From NCBI GenBank assembly GCA_044353165.1, contig JBILCM010000048.1:1-16624 (forward strand): 16,624 bases of DNA, read 5' to 3'. Under the pieces are notes generated by a model that saw only the letters and a list, made by a program, of their open reading frames with translations, did no database searches and had not been told where the DNA came from. A program made the position numbers and the translations under genes. This stretch comes from JBILCM01 sp044353165. Lineage in GTDB: Bacteria > Bacillota > Bacilli > Paenibacillales > YIM-B00363. Shown here in pieces: positions 14,762 to 16,624 of this stretch. Each line of letters begins with the position of its first letter. The stretch's first letter is position 1.

Positions 14762-15721
14762 ATGCAGATGAATGAACAAATTGCGTCGCGATGTCTTTCC
14801 CGGGTTTTATCATTAGGATACCAAACAGTACAACAAGAGAAGATAACCGGGTTATTTTCAGCTCATATTTTCCACATTCAGGCGCAAACAAAATGTAAAG
14901 AAGTTGTCCGGCTAACTTATAAAGAACCTTCTGCAGGGGAGAATGTGGAATATGATCTATTTCAGAAAATAGGAAATACCATTGAACGATGGGGGCCCAA
15001 GATGATCGCATCGTTTGATGAGGAACCGAAAGCCTTTCTATTGAATTACTTGGGTGAACCACTTTTACGATTGCACACTGCCATTGTGAAGGAACTACAA
15101 TTCGATCTTCAAGTAAAACTTGAACAAGCAGCAGACGTCTTGCTTGATCTTCATCTGTATTGTTACCCCTTAATCGAATCATGGGTTAGCAGTAAGATCG
15201 TTATGCCATACGGTTTCAAACAGGATTGGGCGAACCGTTTCTTGCAACGAATTGGCCCCGAACATAGCGAGCTTCACCAAATTGCGGTTGCCTTTTATGA
15301 CAAATATTCAGCACAATGGATCAAAGCGCCACGCACCCTGACACACGGGGATCCTAACTGGGGCAATGTGCTAGTGGAGAAACAAACAATCTCGCTCATC
15401 GATTGGGAATGGTGTCAAGCCGCAACACCTATGCGCGACTTGGCGATTTTAGTGCAAGAAGTTCATGACGACCAACTCGTTGATGCCATTGCCAAACGCC
15501 ATGCAATGAAACTCGTTCAATCAGGCTACCCCACAAATATCCAATGTTTGATGCATGACTTCTATCTGATGCTTATCGATAATGCGTTCATGACAGCTGC
15601 TTGGGATTGCGTCTTATTCGACCGGGGTAACTATTCACAAACTGCCTTAGAGAAAAAAATCAGACAAAAGAAAAGACGAATAATCCATTATTGGGCTCGT
15701 GTGCTTAATAGTGAAAGTTGA
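14762..15721 (+). CDS. APH/choline-kinase-fold phosphotransferase of unknown substrate
   Basis: A 319-residue cytoplasmic protein with the aminoglycoside phosphotransferase (protein-kinase-like) fold. The Brenner-type catalytic loop LTHGDPNWGNVLV places catalytic Asp 197 and Asn 202, and LIDWEW gives the Mg-binding Asp 215; EVVRLTYKE (47-55) is the likely ATP-lysine strand. Such proteins phosphorylate small molecules (antibiotics, choline, sugars, amino-alcohols), and the family also contains CotS-type spore coat proteins; nothing here selects a substrate, and resistance should not be assumed. Start ATG 14762 or ATG 14768 are both possible; neither has an adjacent Shine-Dalgarno. The neighbour downstream begins 9 bases after the stop, so the two form a unit. 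Confidence 0.8.
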   Translation: MQMNEQIASRCLSRVLSLGYQTVQQEKITGLFSAHIFHIQAQTKCKEVVRLTYKEPSAGENVEYDLFQKIGNTIERWGPKMIASFDEEPKAFLLNYLGEPLLRLHTAIVKELQFDLQVKLEQAADVLLDLHLYCYPLIESWVSSKIVMPYGFKQDWANRFLQRIGPEHSELHQIAVAFYDKYSAQWIKAPRTLTHGDPNWGNVLVEKQTISLIDWEWCQAATPMRDLAILVQEVHDDQLVDAIAKRHAMKLVQSGYPTNIQCLMHDFYLMLIDNAFMTAAWDCVLFDRGNYSQTALEKKIRQKKRRIIHYWARVLNSES

Positions 15722-15730
15722 GGGATCGCT

Positions 15731-16624
15731 CTGAAACGCACCGTAAAACATACCGCGGCAATTTCATTGGGCATCATGGGAGCTGGAGTCGTCGTAACGA
15801 TACCTTGGGGCCATTCACCGGCCGGTCTCATACTTCAACATGGGTTCGAAGCAGGACTTGTTGGCGGTTTGGCAGATTGGTTTGCTGTAACAGCATTGTT
15901 TAGGCATCCTTTAGGCATTCCCATTCCACACACGGCACTACTTCCTAAAAATCGAGATAAAATAACAAACGCTCTCGTGCATGCGATTCAATCCGAATTG
16001 CTACGCAAGGAAAGTATCTTAGAAAAACTGAATGAAGCCAAACTCGCAGAGCGATTCATTACGTACGCTATTGAAAAGTTACAAGGAACTGATGCACCAA
16101 CTCAAATGGCAACTTTCATCCGTCACACCATACGTTCCATCAAACCAGAGACCATCACTTCAATCATTGTTCCATTCATCAGTCACTTGGTAAGTTCGAA
16201 AGGTCCATCTGCACTTCATAAACTGCTTTCTAACAAAATTTCTAGTCCTTCCTTCGAATCTGCACTGCTGGATTATGCGATTCATAATGGTTATCTATGG
16301 TTAAATAACATGGAGAACAGAGAATGGTTGGGACGTATGGCCTTGAATTCACTGGAAAAATTGCCCGTAAACGGCCTCTTTGGTTTTGCCTTGAACACAT
16401 TCGTAAACATGATGAATGAGGAACGGTTAGGAAATCTCATCCAACAATTTCTTTTTTCGATTTGCATACAACTACAAACGGAACAACATCCTGCCCGAAT
16501 GCAAGCATTGCGCGCGATGCGAACTGAGATTGAAAAATTAGTGGCGAATGCGGCCGAACAGTCTACACTAAATCGATTTCTGACAGAACTTTTTAGCTCG
16601 CTTTTTGGACCTAAGAGTCCGGAC
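15731..16624 (+). CDS. DUF445 family membrane protein, 3' end missing, probable CTG start
   Basis: The frame stays open to the window end, giving 298 codons. The N-terminus holds a hydrophobic segment (AAISLGIMGAGVVVTIPW, about residues 9-26) and then the DUF445 signature EAGLVGGLADWFAVTALFRHPLGIPIPHTALLPKNRDK in overlapping pieces at about 41-78, followed by a long, helix-rich part. The function of the family is unknown to me beyond being membrane-anchored. The first in-frame codons after the upstream stop contain no ATG until 15776, which lies inside the hydrophobic segment; TTG 15767 also cuts into it. CTG 15731 sits five bases after GAGGGA (15720-15725), which overlaps the preceding stop codon, and yields a complete LKRTVKHT leader, so CTG is preferred. 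Confidence 0.85.
   Translation, partial: MKRTVKHTAAISLGIMGAGVVVTIPWGHSPAGLILQHGFEAGLVGGLADWFAVTALFRHPLGIPIPHTALLPKNRDKITNALVHAIQSELLRKESILEKLNEAKLAERFITYAIEKLQGTDAPTQMATFIRHTIRSIKPETITSIIVPFISHLVSSKGPSALHKLLSNKISSPSFESALLDYAIHNGYLWLNNMENREWLGRMALNSLEKLPVNGLFGFALNTFVNMMNEERLGNLIQQFLFSICIQLQTEQHPARMQALRAMRTEIEKLVANAAEQSTLNRFLTELFSSLFGPKSPD

Noticed and set aside
14691..15182. A 163-codon open frame on the minus strand across the acsA terminator and the phosphotransferase gene
   Set aside because: The plus-strand protein in the same place has clear kinase motifs; the antisense product has none and covers a terminator hairpin.
15718..15903. A 61-codon plus-strand frame starting at TTG 15718
   Set aside because: The overlapping frame from 15731 encodes the unmistakable DUF445 signature; this frame has low-complexity, basic content only.

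Overview
The window is 16.6 kb of compact, moderately low-GC chromosome from what looks like a Gram-positive member of the Bacillales. Reasons: RocD/RocA/RocF, YtxJ, LtaS-type and AcsA proteins that match the Bacillus versions recalled from memory, strong AAGGAGG-type Shine-Dalgarno sites, several non-ATG starts, sigma-A-like promoters and one CcpA cre-like site. The species cannot be named from this sequence alone; an Alicyclobacillaceae-like relative is a guess.

Layout, left to right: (1) positions 1-2160, the 3' part of an M42 metallopeptidase gene, then purT (formate-dependent GAR transformylase), closed by a clear intrinsic terminator. (2) 2161-5957, an arginine-degradation operon rocD-rocA-rocF (ornithine aminotransferase, pyrroline-5-carboxylate dehydrogenase, arginase). 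Together these convert arginine to urea, ornithine and glutamate. (3) 5963-8318, a likely operon ytxJ-thyA-folA-moaB behind a good sigma-A promoter; thyA and folA are the usual functional pair, because ThyA makes the dihydrofolate that FolA reduces. (4) 8331-12804 on the minus strand, a type I pullulanase followed by an LtaS-family sulfatase-fold membrane protein. (5) 12890-14758, acsA (acetyl-CoA synthetase), divergent from the pullulanase gene, with two candidate promoters, a cre-like box over the downstream -10, and an intrinsic terminator. (6) 14762-16624, an APH/choline-kinase-fold phosphotransferase and the 5' part of a DUF445 membrane protein gene, which runs off the window.

I see no mobile element, CRISPR array, tRNA or rRNA, riboswitch, or obviously novel multigene system; no gene-free stretch exceeds 300 bases. 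The points that deserve a second look are in translation initiation and regulation. rocD has no canonical in-frame start before its conserved N-terminus, and a five-codon reading frame ending in an arginine codon lies exactly there. rocA starts with a TTG overlapping the rocD stop. The DUF445 gene appears to start with CTG. The phosphotransferase gene has its only Shine-Dalgarno sequence on the far side of the acsA terminator hairpin. The acsA promoter carries a 15-of-16 match to the cre consensus.
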